Source of the DNA: Eustoma russellianum
Taxonomy: Eukaryota; Streptophyta; Magnoliopsida; Gentianales; Gentianaceae
Reading direction: 5' to 3'
Length of the DNA stretch: 64,000 nucleotides
Assembly (NCBI GenBank): GCA_036186865.1
Contig: AP025062.1
Location: 13,951,241 to 14,015,240, forward strand
Position numbers and translations under genes: made by a program. The notes below the pieces were generated by a model. That model was not told the DNA's origin. It saw only the letters and a program-made list of their open reading frames with translations, and did not search any database. Positions 31,372-42,722 of this stretch are shown here, piece by piece (position 1 is the first letter of the stretch; the number at the start of each line of letters is the position of its first letter).

Positions 31372-31384
31372 AAAAGGGAGAGAT
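31372..31384 (+). other. Polypurine tract of the plus-strand SIRE-like element
   Basis: AAAAGGGAGAGAT immediately before the LTR start TGTTGAGAAA. Confidence 0.75.
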
Positions 31385-33892
31385 TGTTGAGAAATCGAGG
31401 TTTGAGTGATTTGAAAATGCATGATTTAAATGTTATGTATTTACGAAATGCATGAAATAAGTGTTACTTGATATATGCACGTGATAAAAATGCTTTACAT
31501 GTTTATATATAATGTTTTCGTACTAACGTGCCATGAAGCATTGAGGCTTACATCATATGGCAAGCATTTTTTGTCTTTATACTATTTTCAGGTGCCATAA
31601 TTAATGAACTAAACTAGTTCATAATTAATGAAGACATATTTAGAGAGAGCTACTTGGCAACAAATTTGGAATGGAAAGTTCTCTTTCCACACCTATATAC
31701 ACCCCATGTATATATATATATATTCATATTGTTTTACGACAAACTATATACTTATATTCCGACGTTACAACGACACGTCATATATATTATAAACATACTT
31801 CAACGTCACACCACTATATACAGCTCATATTTATGAGTATATACAAGTCTCATATCATATATTACAAGTCATATTGCTATTAAAATTATAATGACAAGTC
31901 ATGAGGCCATAAATCGAAAATTGTCGTATCGGGTGACTGCCGAACTTTCACCGACATGTCATGTACTTACCATATAAAGATGGCCAGCCTATCTACACTC
32001 AATATACTCAGAAATTTGTGCTCCACATGTCAAATTCAGCCTCAAAATCATAACATGTCTACACACATCAATCACACACAATTTAGCCTTAATTTGTGGA
32101 AAATTCAAACTTAAATTTTATGTCACATGGGGCGTTTTTGTATCATCCATATGAGCTGAAAATAAACTTTATTTTATATATATTATGTGCGACATAATAT
32201 ATATTACATGTCTAAGAAGTTTGAGATTACACGGAAAAAAGCGCGTAATCGACGAAAGTCGAAAATTCGGTTTTCAACACCTCTATATACATGGGATGCT
32301 TTGTGTATTGATATAACATGTATATAGAATATTTTTAAACATTCAAGACATGTTAGAGTGTTCTAGAAAAATCAATTTAGGGCTGATTGCAATTTACCAT
32401 GTGTGTGAAGATTGTGCATCATTATGTGACGAATTTTCAAAAGACAATTTCGACACATGCAGCTGAGGTATGACATGCTTGTTTCAACTTCTTGGAGCCT
32501 AGCTGGAGCTTGTTTGGAACTTTGATTGGTAGAGGATAAGCCACACATGATTGGTGACATTGAAGAGGGCAAGACACACAAGGAAACATTTCAAAATCAA
32601 GCAAGTGCTGAAATTTCAGCACATGGACTATCACAGCCGACTTTTGCACCCTTATTGTCTTCAATTTCCTTTCAAAATTGTGGGGGAATCATATCATGAT
32701 TAATTGGTAATTAATATCCTTGATTTTGAGCATGTGTTTCATATTTTTAAGTTGAATTTCCAGCTCTTTTTATGGAGTTCCAAGGTGGATTAAAGATGAC
32801 CAATCATGATGTGACAACTCGGCAAAGACAAGTCGTTCGTCCAATTATATTTTGCCAAGTAAGCAAGGGTGTGTGACCATTTTTACAAAGAAATCTTCTA
32901 AGGGTATTCAAGACAATTTACAAGGTTTAAACTATAAAAGGAGGAAGATGATTCAAGCAAGGTAAGAAAAAGTTCATATCCTTACAAGTTCAAGCAAGAC
33001 TATTATCTTCTTCTCTTATTCTTTTCTCTTGATCTTAGTCTCAAGCCTATCATTCTTATATTCCATATACGATATAGGTTTTGTTCATACCACTCACATA
33101 CGTTCATCTCTTGTACAAGGTTGATCAAGGTGAGATCAAACCTTCATTTGTTCGGTGGTGGTGCTCGTGTTATTGTGTTTGTTCGTTTGATTGTAAAAGG
33201 GTGGAGTTGGGTTTTAAGTCTAGTCACCCTTGTGTCAAGGTGCTATTTGTGATTAGTGAATATCGAGGAATGTGTCCTTGAAGACTGGAGCAGGTTGATT
33301 TAACTGAACCAGTATAAAACTCTCGGCGTTATATACTTTCAGTTTTCAGTTTTCTGCATCGTTTACTCATGGGAAAAATTGCAAACCCTTTCCAAAAATC
33401 ACAGAATTTTGCAAAAACATAGCCACACGTCTTAGCTTTCATTTGAGACAAGTTTCATCACATTTGCATAAGTATAAGTCAGTCAAATGTTCATAGTTCT
33501 GAGACTAGTGAAATCTGATTCTAATATCTGCAAAGGTGGAGAACATCAACATAGTTGACATACTTACCAAGAGAAAATAGAAAAACTGTTTCAACCCATT
33601 AAAGTACATATCTTAAGGGTCAGACCATAAAATTTTCAAGTCATTCAGATTTGCCAATTAATAGAAATAAATTTTTCATTTTTAAGCACAGTTTCTTGCA
33701 AATTGATGCAATCTGAGGAAAAACGTGCTTTCAATGGGTCAGACTTGGAGTTTTAATCTGATATTTTTGTGAGACACTAACAATATTTGAGAGCACATCG
33801 TCACCAAGTTATTTGTTCCATAAAGTTTTAAAAACCAAATTTTCCGCACTCACTATTCAACCCCCTTTTAGTGGTGCCATACAGGTCCTACA
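31385..33892 (+). repeat. 3' LTR of the plus-strand SIRE-like copia element
   Basis: Starts TGTTGAGAAATCG and ends GGTCCTACA. It aligns with the solo LTR 46162-49212 and the partial LTRs at 1-1585, including 'ctgaaccagtataaa' near 33310 and the pyrimidine-rich end 'ttcaacccccttttagtggtg'. The TATA-like site is at 32931. Preceded by an RNase H tail and purine tract, so it is a 3' LTR. The flank 'tctat' starts a gypsy fragment; no duplication is visible on the left because that side is truncated. Confidence 0.87.
32931..32940 (+). promoter_or_regulatory. Probable LTR TATA box
   Basis: ACTATAAAAG, followed by 'gaggaagatgatt'; same relative position as CTATAAATAG at 491. Confidence 0.5.
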
Positions 33893-34669
33893 TCTATCAC
33901 ATACAATGTTCTCCATGTGAGCTCCCAATGTCCTCCATGTACATGTTCACTGATTTCTCCATCGACGCCTGAATCGACATAGGTAAGAAATGCGCTACCT
34001 TAGTGAGTCTATCAACAATCACCGAAATTGTGTCATTCCCAATGGGGGTCCTAGGAAGTCCAGTAACAAAATCCATATTGATGTGTTCTCACTTTCATTC
34101 AGGAATCTACGATGGCTGCAATAGACCGGCAGATCGCTGATGTTCCGCTTTAATCTGTTGGAAAACAAGACATCGCACCACAAACTCCGCAAGTTGACGC
34201 ATAATGCCATTCCACCAATATTCCTTTTTAGACCTTGGTAGTCTTAGCAGCTCCCGGATGAATCGATAACCATGAATTGTGTTCCTCTCTCAGAATTTAT
34301 TTCTTAACCTCATCATCATTAGGTATACATAATCTGCTACAGAACCATAGACTGCCGTCATCATGAATCTGAAATTCCTTTACCGACTCCTCTTTCAAAT
34401 CCTCAACTATTTTCAACAACCTTGTATCATTTCTCTGGTCATCTTTTATTTAGTCAATCAAAGTAGGGTTGATCACCAACATAGCCAGGATATTCGCAGT
34501 AGACTCAACCACATCTAATCCGAACTCAGATATTTCTCTTTCAAATGGCATCTGTCTGGCATGGATTGATCTTCTGCTCAGTGCGTCTGCAACTTTGTTC
34601 GCCTTACCTGGGTGATAATGATCATGAGATCGTAATCCTTTATCAGTTGAAGCCATCTTCGCTATCTCA
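33893..34669 (-). pseudogene. Gypsy element D: end of RNase H, integrase finger and part of core
   Basis: Minus strand: 'RWLQLIKDYD' then (after a one-base frameshift) 'HPGKANKVADALSRRSIHAR' of RNase H, the linker 'FGLDVVESTANILAMLVINP', then a broken zinc finger and the integrase core start. A tract near 33960-34080 reads 'VTGLPRTPIGNDTISVIVD' and 'RLTKVAHFLPMS'. It ends abruptly at 33892 at the copia LTR. The right end is the LINE insertion at 34670. A CAG-to-TAG change lies at the very edge ('MR*RRW'). Confidence 0.83.
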
Positions 34670-34709
34670 TTTTTTTTTATGAAAACACGTCTTTTATTAA
34701 GTGAAAACC

Positions 34710-35810
34710 TCACTTATGGCGGAGGAAAACCATAGTACAGCAAAGTATAACGCAAATCCGCAATGTGTGATTATCAGCATCCAGAATATATATGATATGC
34801 CGCATTAAAACCTTGCCGGATAAAACCACCCTTGTGGATAAAACCCCGGCGAAGGAAAAAGCGTACATATTTATATATCTGGAATGACGATAGACGCAAT
34901 TGAATAAAAATTTACAAGTGAAGAACACTGTTCGAAGCCAACAGAAAAAGAAAGCAGTTTGATGGACAGGTGAAACTCTGCCTGAGCGCCGTTCGGTGGC
35001 AGGGAGCATGTCGACAGAATTTGGGCAAGCCGGAGAAGGGGCAACAGCGATACCAACCAATTTATGCATAATGACCATCCAGAAACCTACATGGAGTGCG
35101 TGTGGGACTCCGAGAAAACGCGCGATCCATTGTCTCTCCAACACAGCAGGAGAAAAAGAATGTAAGAATATCATCAATTCGAACCAACGAAAAGTTTGTG
35201 AAATTTGGCCATAGATGCAACCTGTGCTGCCGACACATAATAAAGTGCCGGCAGATGGACATGTGAGAAGCCAATCCATGCGGCCAACCAGGGAGAAAGG
35301 GCAATCTTGTGCCTGTGTCTTTTTCAATATATAAATGCAACTAATGTCTTCTACGGCCACTCCAATGCTCATTACCGGTAGCGAGTTGCATGATTTGTGC
35401 AGGGAAGAATATACATAATGCAAAGAATGACACAATGTCAGCTGGCTGAAGAGTCGAAAAATATACCCTGAATGCCTGAGAAAAGATAACGTACCGAGGC
35501 TGCCTGTACTGAACGGAGTACAGGCAGTGATAAGTTGACATGGCCAATCCATATGGAAGACTTTAGAAATGCATGCACCCGTGAAATGGACCTCAAGATT
35601 ACCGCAGCAGCCATTGCACATGGTAAGAAAAACAGCATTAACGTATAGAATCATTGTTAACAAGCAGCAGCAAATGTAATAGCTACGATGCGTACCGATC
35701 CTACCCGTGTCCATTAGTACACGGGCAGCGTATTTCCAATAGGAGCAACCCATAGTACAAATTTGAAGGTCAAGCTGCGCGTAAAGCCACCGAGGAAAGA
35801 TCCAGTGCAA
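34710..35810 (-). CDS. 366-codon open frame in the LINE 3' region, function unknown
   Basis: Starts MHWIFPRWLYAQLDLQICTM within the last 14 codons of ORF2 in another frame and stays open to 34710, just before the A tail, covering nearly the whole 3' untranslated region. The product is rich in Cys, Leu, Phe and His with several hydrophobic stretches; I recognise no domain. It could be a chance frame in a low-stop region or a third ORF. No RBS-like or conserved start evidence applies in plants. Confidence 0.3.
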   Translation of the reverse strand: MHWIFPRWLYAQLDLQICTMGCSYWKYAARVLMDTGRIGTHRSYYICCCLLTMILYVNAVFLTMCNGCCGNLEVHFTGACISKVFHMDWPCQLITACTPFSTGSLGTLSFLRHSGYIFRLFSQLTLCHSLHYVYSSLHKSCNSLPVMSIGVAVEDISCIYILKKTQAQDCPFSLVGRMDWLLTCPSAGTLLCVGSTGCIYGQISQTFRWFELMIFLHSFSPAVLERQWIARFLGVPHALHVGFWMVIMHKLVGIAVAPSPACPNSVDMLPATERRSGRVSPVHQTAFFFCWLRTVFFTCKFLFNCVYRHSRYINMYAFSFAGVLSTRVVLSGKVLMRHIIYILDADNHTLRICVILCCTMVFLRHK

Positions 35811-38800
35811 CCGAAGCCCTGACCAGGGAAGGAAGAGTGGAGCTGCTGTACTCCCCCGTTATAGGCTGCAACATCGCGTGTTGGGCAAGATAGTGTGCCG
35901 ACATATTTGTCTCACGATATGTATGCAGTAACTCTAGCCGATGCTGACGGATGAGATCATGTAGCAGGCGAAGGTGATAATGGCCCGCTGGCCGTCGTGG
36001 GTTGTCCAGTCTTGCAAGCAGTTGAGCACAATCCGATTCTACAATTAGCAATCGGTAGGATGGGAGAAAATACAGCAGGCTAAACAGAGTGGCCTGTGTC
36101 TCGGCCTGCAGAGGGGTACAGCGAGGTAGCCGAAATGAGAGGGCCTGGATGCATGCACCATTATGGTCGCGTAGAATTCCTCCACCCGCAGCATAGTGCT
36201 GACCTACAGCGGCATCCACATTTAATTTGAGTCTGCCAGAGGGAGGGGTTTGCCAGCGTATAATACGAAGTCTAGGGGGTCGAATGTGAGGAAGCCAGGG
36301 TAGAGAAGGAAATGGACCTGCAGCCAACTTGGTTCCCTGTATCTTCAGCATCCACATGTGGATATCAAAATGAATTGAGTTACGGATTGCTGATGTGGAG
36401 AAGCAAGTGATGTCGCCATAAGTCAGCTGCGCATAATGACGCCAAATATTGGATAATATTATCCCGGGAATTACTATCCGCAAAACGCCTATGAGAGATG
36501 TGGTATTGGATCGATACCACCATGCCATGACATACTGCCTAAGAGATAGTGTGGACGGCTTCACTCCATTAAGCTCGGCAGCAAAGAATCCCCAGAAAAA
36601 TCGGATGCGAGAACATGTAATGAACAAATGGTCGACCGTAGCTGAATGCGTTTTACAGAAAGGGCATTGAGTTGGACGCGCCATGGAGTAGCGGCCGATA
36701 TAATCTTCAAATGGAAGGGCTGAATGAAACATGCGCCACAAAAACAGCCGAATGGAAGGTGAGTGGTGTTTACTCCAAATAAACCTAGCCGACATTAATG
36801 TAGGCCGTGATGTCCGACAAATAGTGTATGCTGATTTTAGCGAAAATTCTCCCGAAGGTGTAGCCGTCCATGATAGAAATGCGCCCAAGCCATTTGAATT
36901 TGGGAGACAAATGTGATGAATGCGACAGATAGATTTCCAGACTGGGGAATCTGTAAGCCGTGGAATATAGTCATTCCGTCTTCCATATTTATGATGCATA
37001 TATCTACTCCATAAAGTATCATGACATTGATATTTCCACCAAATTTGGCATTGGTATGCCCGTTGCAACTCGCGAAGATTGCGAAGCCCTAAGCCACCTT
37101 CTTCTACTGGAATAGTAATGTCTTTCCATGCAACCCAATGATGTCTTTCCCCCCAATAAAATGCTGACATCTTTCTGTCAAGCACTCGAATGATGGATTG
37201 AGGCATACCACCTGCCGCTAGTATATGTAGAGGGAGTGCTGCCAGGACCGATCGTAACAGAACTAGTCTTCCTGCCATAGATAGTAGACGAGAATGCCAG
37301 CCATTTAAGCGGCCATCCACGTGCTATAATAGTGACGAAAAATGCAAAGCCCGTGGAATGCCCTTATGCAGGTAGGATCCGAGATAACGAAATGGTAAAG
37401 TGGTTAATCGCATGCCAAGAATATCTCTGATTGTATGACACTGCCTGCTCGTGATAGTAGATGATGGTATGAAATTACTTTTATGAAAATTCACTTTCTG
37501 CCCTGAAGCCATTACATAGGTAGTAAGAAATGCATGAAATCGCCGTAAATTTCTCTGCGTACCACGTAGGAAGATGAGCAAATCATCTGCATATGCCAAG
37601 TGAGAAATAGTGAACGGAACTCTGCCCAACCGAAATGTCTGGATGTTGCCTGCGGCGACCAGGGCCTTCAGCCCCCTGCTAAATCCCTCAGATGACAAGA
37701 TAAATAGCAAAGGCGATAAAGGATCTCCCTGTTTAACTCCCCTGAATGGTTGAAAATATGGTGATGGTTGACCATTGATTAAGACAGACATTCGCGTTGC
37801 ACTTAGATGATTGATAATAATCCGAATGAAAAAATCAGAGAATCCAAACTTGTGTAGGAGTAAGCGAAGATAGTCCCAACTCACCCTATCAAAAGCCTTC
37901 ATCATGTCTAATTTCAGACATACCTGTGGCCCACCCCTGTCTAGCTGATGAATCATTTCCCGAGCCAAAAGCACCTGGGTCGAAATATCCTGACCCGCAA
38001 GAAAGCCTGTTTGCTCCGGCGATATTAAAGTGGGTAATAATCGATTCAACCTAGACGCAATAATCCGGGTGCAAACTTTGCTAATAAAATTTGTGAGGCA
38101 AATAGGACGAAAATCACCAAACGACTGCGGAGACTGTGTTTTCGGTATAAGAGTCAATAAAGCACTCGCCATGACCGTCAGCTGGGGGACCCCTATGAAA
38201 AATTCCTGCACTGCTTTTAACACATCTAAATGGAGTATGGACCAACACGATCGATAAAAATTACCGTGGAATCCATCAGGTCCTGCGGCACTTTGCGGAT
38301 CCAAATTCCATACCGCTTGTTTCACCTCGGTCTCCGAAGGCAATTGCGTAAGCATGAGATTATCCTGATCAGTGAGAAGTGTCGGAATATGTGATAATAT
38401 ATCCGCATAATTAGAGGTTTGTGCATGGGCAAAGAGATCCTTATAATAATCTACCGCCGCCATCATGATATCGTCCGGTTGCGTTAGCACTGCGCCCTGT
38501 CCATTTTTCAGTTGTCGAATGCAAAGCTGGGAACGTTTACCTTTAACCAGAGAGTGAAAATAGCGTGTGTTTGCATCGCCATCTTGTAACCATTTAACAC
38601 GAGCCTTTTGTTTCCAGTATAATAATTCATAATTTGAAGCAAGCGAATACTGAGCCTTGGCCTGATAATAGGCCTCACGCGCCTCCTCTGTCGACGTCGC
38701 GTCCCAGTGGCTTTCTGCGGCCGTAAGATTATCCTCAGCATGCTGTAATTTGCTGAAAATATTACCGAATATATGCTTGTTCCAATGCTGAATATCCCTC

Positions 38801-39630
38801 TTTAGAGCAAACAACTTATTATAGAAACCCCGCATGCCACCAGTTGTTGGATACGATAACCATGCCTGTCGCATATATGCATGAAAATCAGAGTGATGTA
38901 GCCACGCATCCAAGAAGCGGAAAGAGCGACGAATTGGCTGGGTGTTATGCTGACATTGGATCAAAAGTGGAGTGTGATCCGATGTCACGCGTGGTAAATG
39001 TGTCAGTCGTAGCGTGTCAAACATATCCTACATCCGAGAATTAATAAATATCCAGTCTAGCCTTCTGCAAACTCGTCCAAGGCCGCGTCCCTCCGCCCAG
39101 GTAAAACGCGTACCATGATATGGCGGGGACATAAGAGAGCACGATTCGATACAATCATTGAAATCCTGCATCGCAGATAGGGATGGTGTGGAGCGACCAT
39201 GATGGTCCTCCATTGTACAGAAGCTATTGAAATCCCCACCAATCAACCAAGGTAGCTGTAATCCTGCAGAATAGTCACACAACGCGCGCCATAAACCTCG
39301 GCGCTGAGGGGCTGTGTGCTTTGCATACACAAGAGATAGAACAAATTGTTGCTGCTGTGAGTTTGAAGAAAGAGTCAAATGTAATACTTGATCTTGATCC
39401 TGCGTAGCAATCAAACGATATTCATTATCCTTCCAGAAAAACCATATGTGTTCTGATTGTGAAGCATAACTGTGTGAGAAACCTAGTCGCAGACAAAAAC
39501 GCTGTATTTGTGATGGAGTATGTTTAGGTTCTATCAATGCAAGCAAATGAATACGATATTCTCTAATCAACTGTTGTAAACGAGGCAAAGATGTGCGCAT
39601 GCCTCGAATATTCCAAATTAGTATATTCAT
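35770..39630 (-). pseudogene. LINE ORF2: endonuclease, reverse transcriptase, RNase H
   Basis: A single frame of about 1286 codons interrupted only by two amber codons (39028-39030 and 37324-37326), both explicable as CAG to TAG. Domains: apurinic endonuclease ('ILIWNIRGM', 'LIEPKH', 'GGDFNSF', 'RLDWIFIN', 'SDHTPLL'); RT ('DGFHGNFYRSCW', 'RPICLTNFI', 'DMMKAFDRVSWDYL', YADDLLIF near 37590); zf-RVT ('LFLWRMFHSALP', 'CPFC', 'DHLFITC'); and C-terminal RNase H ('LNVDAAVG', 'AETQATLF', 'VESDCAQLL'). The last RNase H acidic position reads 'MSAHYLA' where the family has Asp. The start ATG overlaps the ORF1 stop as ATGA. Confidence 0.92.
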
Positions 39631-40952
39631 TGAGTAAGGTTTGAGGTACTTCCCTGCATAACTTGAGAAGCACTACGTGTGAGAACAGTAGATGGGGGCA
39701 ACGGGGGCAGATCCTTTTTCGTGCGACGTTTCCGACGATGAACAACTGGGACGAACGGTGCCTCCTCTGTGTTATCATTCAAACGCGATATCAATATGTC
39801 GTCTTCAGGTGATGAATCTAACAGCTGTATGCGATGAGAAACTTCCGTGGGAACAATAAGCTGGGCTGCTTCCAGACCCTCATCGGGCATTTCCGTGTCT
39901 GACGAATGTCCAAGATCCGTATGGGTGATATCATCTGGTAAATGGTGATCCGGGGCATCACAATAGGTGTCATGATTCTGGATATCGTCTGCCACATGCG
40001 TATCAATATGGATATCCGAATCATTGGATTGAGCATTCAACTGTGGCTCCTCCGCATGAAGTATACCAGTCATAAGATCAGACCGATCTTCAGCTGTAGG
40101 TGCAGGCGGCATTGTGGGCCTAGGAGTCGGCTGCAATGGTTTCACAGGAGGGATAGCATCCGATTTATTCTTAACAGGAGTCCATCTTTGCTTGGGCGGA
40201 CGTGATGGAGGAGGCGGTGGTGGAGGTGGAATAGCGGACGCCGAGGACTGTTTGGGGTCGCATGACGTGTGATCATGCCCTAATCTATGACATGCAGTGC
40301 AGTATTTTGGAAAATCCTCATAAACCACCGTTTGCAGTATAAGTCTTTGTTTTGCCTGCAAATATATTTTTTGGGGCAGGTCCTGTGAAACATCGACCTC
40401 AACACAAATTCTGGCGACAGACGGCCGCAGAGCATCGGAAGTGGCAGCATCAAGCTTCAGCGGTGATCCTATCGGCTTCACTATTTCAAAGAGGGCTTCT
40501 CGGCAATGCAAATGTACTGGTAAACCTGGTAAGGCTACCCAGACTGGTACAATGGGGACGTCAGTAGCCGGATCAAAATCCACTGTCCATTTAGTTATAC
40601 GCATATGATGACCAGAAATAAGCCATGATCTACGGTAGAAGCATCTGAGATAATCAGTTTCTTGGCGAAAATTCAAGAGTATATGCGTTTGATCTATCAG
40701 CGTGATGCGCAGATCATTGTGAAAACCGATTTTTTCAAAAACCACTCGAATCACCTTCAATGGTGGTCTTCCATACCAAAACGCACCAACCAAAGAATAT
40801 TTGTATGGCGCAGCAAGGGCATCAATTTCAGAATCTAAAAACGATATCAATGGAATACCTTTATGCCTTGAGACTGTTTTGGGAGAGATACTCAATTTGG
40901 ACGCTGCTGTGGTACCGGAAACCATAGCCGCGAATGTTGGGGCCGACGACAT
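39627..40952 (-). CDS. LINE ORF1 protein (DUF4283-like, CCHC zinc knuckle)
   Basis: Intact frame of 441 codons starting MSSAPTFAAMVSGTTAAS. Residues about 40-180 form a DUF4283-like domain ('YSLVGAFWYGRPPLKVIRVV', 'RCFYRRSWLISGHHMRITKW', 'PVWVALPGLPVHL'). A CCHC knuckle CTACHRLGHDHTSC lies at about 220-233, and the C-terminal half is Pro- and Asp-rich with a basic patch near the end ('HRRKRRTKKD'). In plant L1 elements ORF1 binds the element RNA in the ribonucleoprotein. Its stop overlaps the ORF2 start (ATGA), suggesting coupled reinitiation. Confidence 0.9.
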   Translation of the reverse strand: MSSAPTFAAMVSGTTAASKLSISPKTVSRHKGIPLISFLDSEIDALAAPYKYSLVGAFWYGRPPLKVIRVVFEKIGFHNDLRITLIDQTHILLNFRQETDYLRCFYRRSWLISGHHMRITKWTVDFDPATDVPIVPVWVALPGLPVHLHCREALFEIVKPIGSPLKLDAATSDALRPSVARICVEVDVSQDLPQKIYLQAKQRLILQTVVYEDFPKYCTACHRLGHDHTSCDPKQSSASAIPPPPPPPPSRPPKQRWTPVKNKSDAIPPVKPLQPTPRPTMPPAPTAEDRSDLMTGILHAEEPQLNAQSNDSDIHIDTHVADDIQNHDTYCDAPDHHLPDDITHTDLGHSSDTEMPDEGLEAAQLIVPTEVSHRIQLLDSSPEDDILISRLNDNTEEAPFVPVVHRRKRRTKKDLPPLPPSTVLTRSASQVMQGSTSNLTQ

Positions 40953-41085
40953 AGAGACTTCAGACTGATGCAGTTGACGGAAAAGGAAGCAGGTCAGTGT
41001 GTGATGCGATCAAAACGGCAGGGCAGCGGCGTGATCAAAATTGCGGCGGCGGCGGTGTGAGAAACAGCGGCGACGGCGGCTAACC

Positions 41086-41147
41086 AGATTAATGCACGTA
41101 TATAATAAAAGGAATTTACAATAGTGAAGTTCTTTATTTATTTACCT
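41086..41147. other. Filler DNA at the LINE 5' junction
   Basis: 62 bases ('taaataaataaagaacttc' on the minus strand) that belong neither to the LINE nor to the gypsy frame, which breaks off after 'DASKNGLG'. Probably created during 5' end joining. Confidence 0.5.
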
Positions 41148-41822
41148 AACCCATTCTTGGATGCGTCACTGTATACTACGAATCCTTCAACGGAGATTGG
41201 TTGTGCTAAAACTGGAGCTGAGGCCAACTCTTCTTGAGTTAGGTGAAGCTTTGCTCGTAGTCCGCAGTCCAATAGAACCTCGTCTTCTTTTGCGTTAATC
41301 TGGTCAGTGGAACTGCAATTCTAGAGAATCCTTCAACAAATTTTTGGTAATATCATGCAAGTCCCAAGAAACTTATGACATCTATCACATTCATATGTCT
41401 TGGCCAGTCAGTTATGGCCTCGATCTTCTTAGGCTTAACAGATATGCCTTCTCGGAGACAACATGGGCCAAGAATGCTACACTGTGCAGCCAAAAACCGC
41501 ACTTACTGAATTTAGCATAGACCTGCTTCTCCCGTAATATACTCAGCACAATCCTCAAGTGTTCGGCATGGGTTTCTTCATCCGGTGAATATACAAGAAT
41601 GTCGTCGATGAATACTACCAAAAACTTGTCCATCTGCTCGCGGAAGACAATGTTCATCAGATCCATAAATGCTGCGGGGGCATTAGTCAACCCGAATGGC
41701 ATCACCAAGAACTTGTAATGACCATATCGAGTAGGGAAAATAGTCTTAGCAACATCCTCAGCTTTGATCTTCAGTTGAAGATATCCGGAGTGAAGATCAA
41801 TCTTGCTGTACACTTTGGCACC
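41148..41822 (-). pseudogene. Gypsy chromovirus D: reverse transcriptase (second exon) and RNase H start
   Basis: From the acceptor at 41822 the frame reads 'GAKVYSKIDLHSGYLQLKI', 'RYGHYKFLVMPFGLTNAPAA' and the catalytic FIDDILVYS, then 'KCGFWLHSVAFLAHVVSE'. After a frame break the thumb and RNase H start follow ('VYSDASKNGLG' near 41165). The frame then dies at filler DNA and the LINE. The preceding 77 bases form a candidate intron. Confidence 0.87.
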
Positions 41823-41899
41823 CTGTATACAAAATTATAGTTCATATATTCGTACATACGAATGCAATTTGGCGTTATAAAGGTATTTAGAGAACTTAC
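41823..41899 (-). other. Candidate intron within RT of element D (77 bases)
   Basis: Minus strand: AGT|GTAAGTTC ... GTATACAG|GGTGCC. Removal joins 'PLPKIDDLFDQLS' to 'GAKVYSKIDLHSGY' in phase 0, exactly the uninterrupted order in ordinary gypsy RT. The sequence is AT-rich with a perfect GTAAGT donor. Element A has an interval with the same insertion point. Confidence 0.75.
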
Positions 41900-42722
41900 A
41901 CTTAATTGATCGAACAAATCGTCGATCTTAGGCAGTGGGTACTTGTTCTTAATCGTGATTTTATTCAGTCTCTGGTAATCGATGCACAATCTCATACTGC
42001 CATCCTTCTGTTTTACAAATAAAATAGGGTGAGACGCTGGGATGTATAAACTTCTTCTCGATCAACTCTTTCAACTGCACCTTCAACTCTTTTAGCCCTG
42101 TTGGGGCCATCCCATATGGTGCTTTAGAAATAGGCTCCGCTCTTTTAATTTTAAACTCCATCTCCCTGTCCGGAGGTAAACCAGGCAAATCATCCAGAAA
42201 GATATCCAGAAACTCTCTGACCGCTGGAATGCTGTCAAGCGAAGGTGTCTCCAACTCAACTTTGAGAGCATATACTAGGAAGCCTTCATCTCCCTTCTTC
42301 AGAGCTTTGTATGCTCAGGCTACGGTCCGATATACATTATGCGATGTCTTCTTCAATTTGTAATTTCCCTGATAGGTGAGCTCCCCCTGGGTTGGGTCTT
42401 TAATGATTACCAGCTTTCCCATGCAATCTATGTGAGCATGATTCTTGAACGGCCAATCCATTCCCAAGATAACATTAAAGTCGGTCATCCGAACAGGAAT
42501 CAGTGTGGCATCAAACGATTGTCCTCTCATTTCGAGTTCACAACCCTTGTATAGGTGATGTGAAATAGTTAACTTGATCGCCAGCTACTTGAACACGATA
42601 AGGCGCCTCTAACCATGTAGGACAGCTGCTAAGATTCTTAGCAAACCTCTTTGATACGAAAGAGTGGCTTGCACCACTATCATACAGTACATTTGTGGGT
42701 ATACTGTATAGTAATATCACAC
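41900..42722 (-). pseudogene. Gypsy chromovirus D: protease and RT N-terminus
   Basis: From the acceptor at 42722: 'VILLYSIPTNVLYDSGASHS' with the DSGA protease motif, then 'DFNVILGMDWPFKNHAHIDC', a stop near 42315, and the linker 'REFLDIFLDDLPGLPPDREM', 'KAPYGMAPTGLKELKVQLKE', 'RPSVSP'-like and 'MRLCIDYQRLNKITIKNKYP'. The WGAPV block is deleted or frameshifted near 42025. Cuts the Gag-Pol precursor and begins cDNA synthesis in intact relatives. Confidence 0.85.

Larger units (their letters stand above)
34670..41085 (-). mobile_element. L1-type LINE with two ORFs, inserted in gypsy element D
   Basis: Minus-strand non-LTR element: GC-rich 5' UTR with CCG/CGC runs (40953-41085), ORF1, ORF2, a ~1.1-kb 3' region and a 9-base A tail (T run at 34670-34678). 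It splits the RNase H of element D. No target duplication is recognisable, about 85 RNase H codons of D are missing, and 62 bases of filler lie at the right junction. Only two premature stops in ORF2 suggest a fairly recent copy. Confidence 0.92.
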
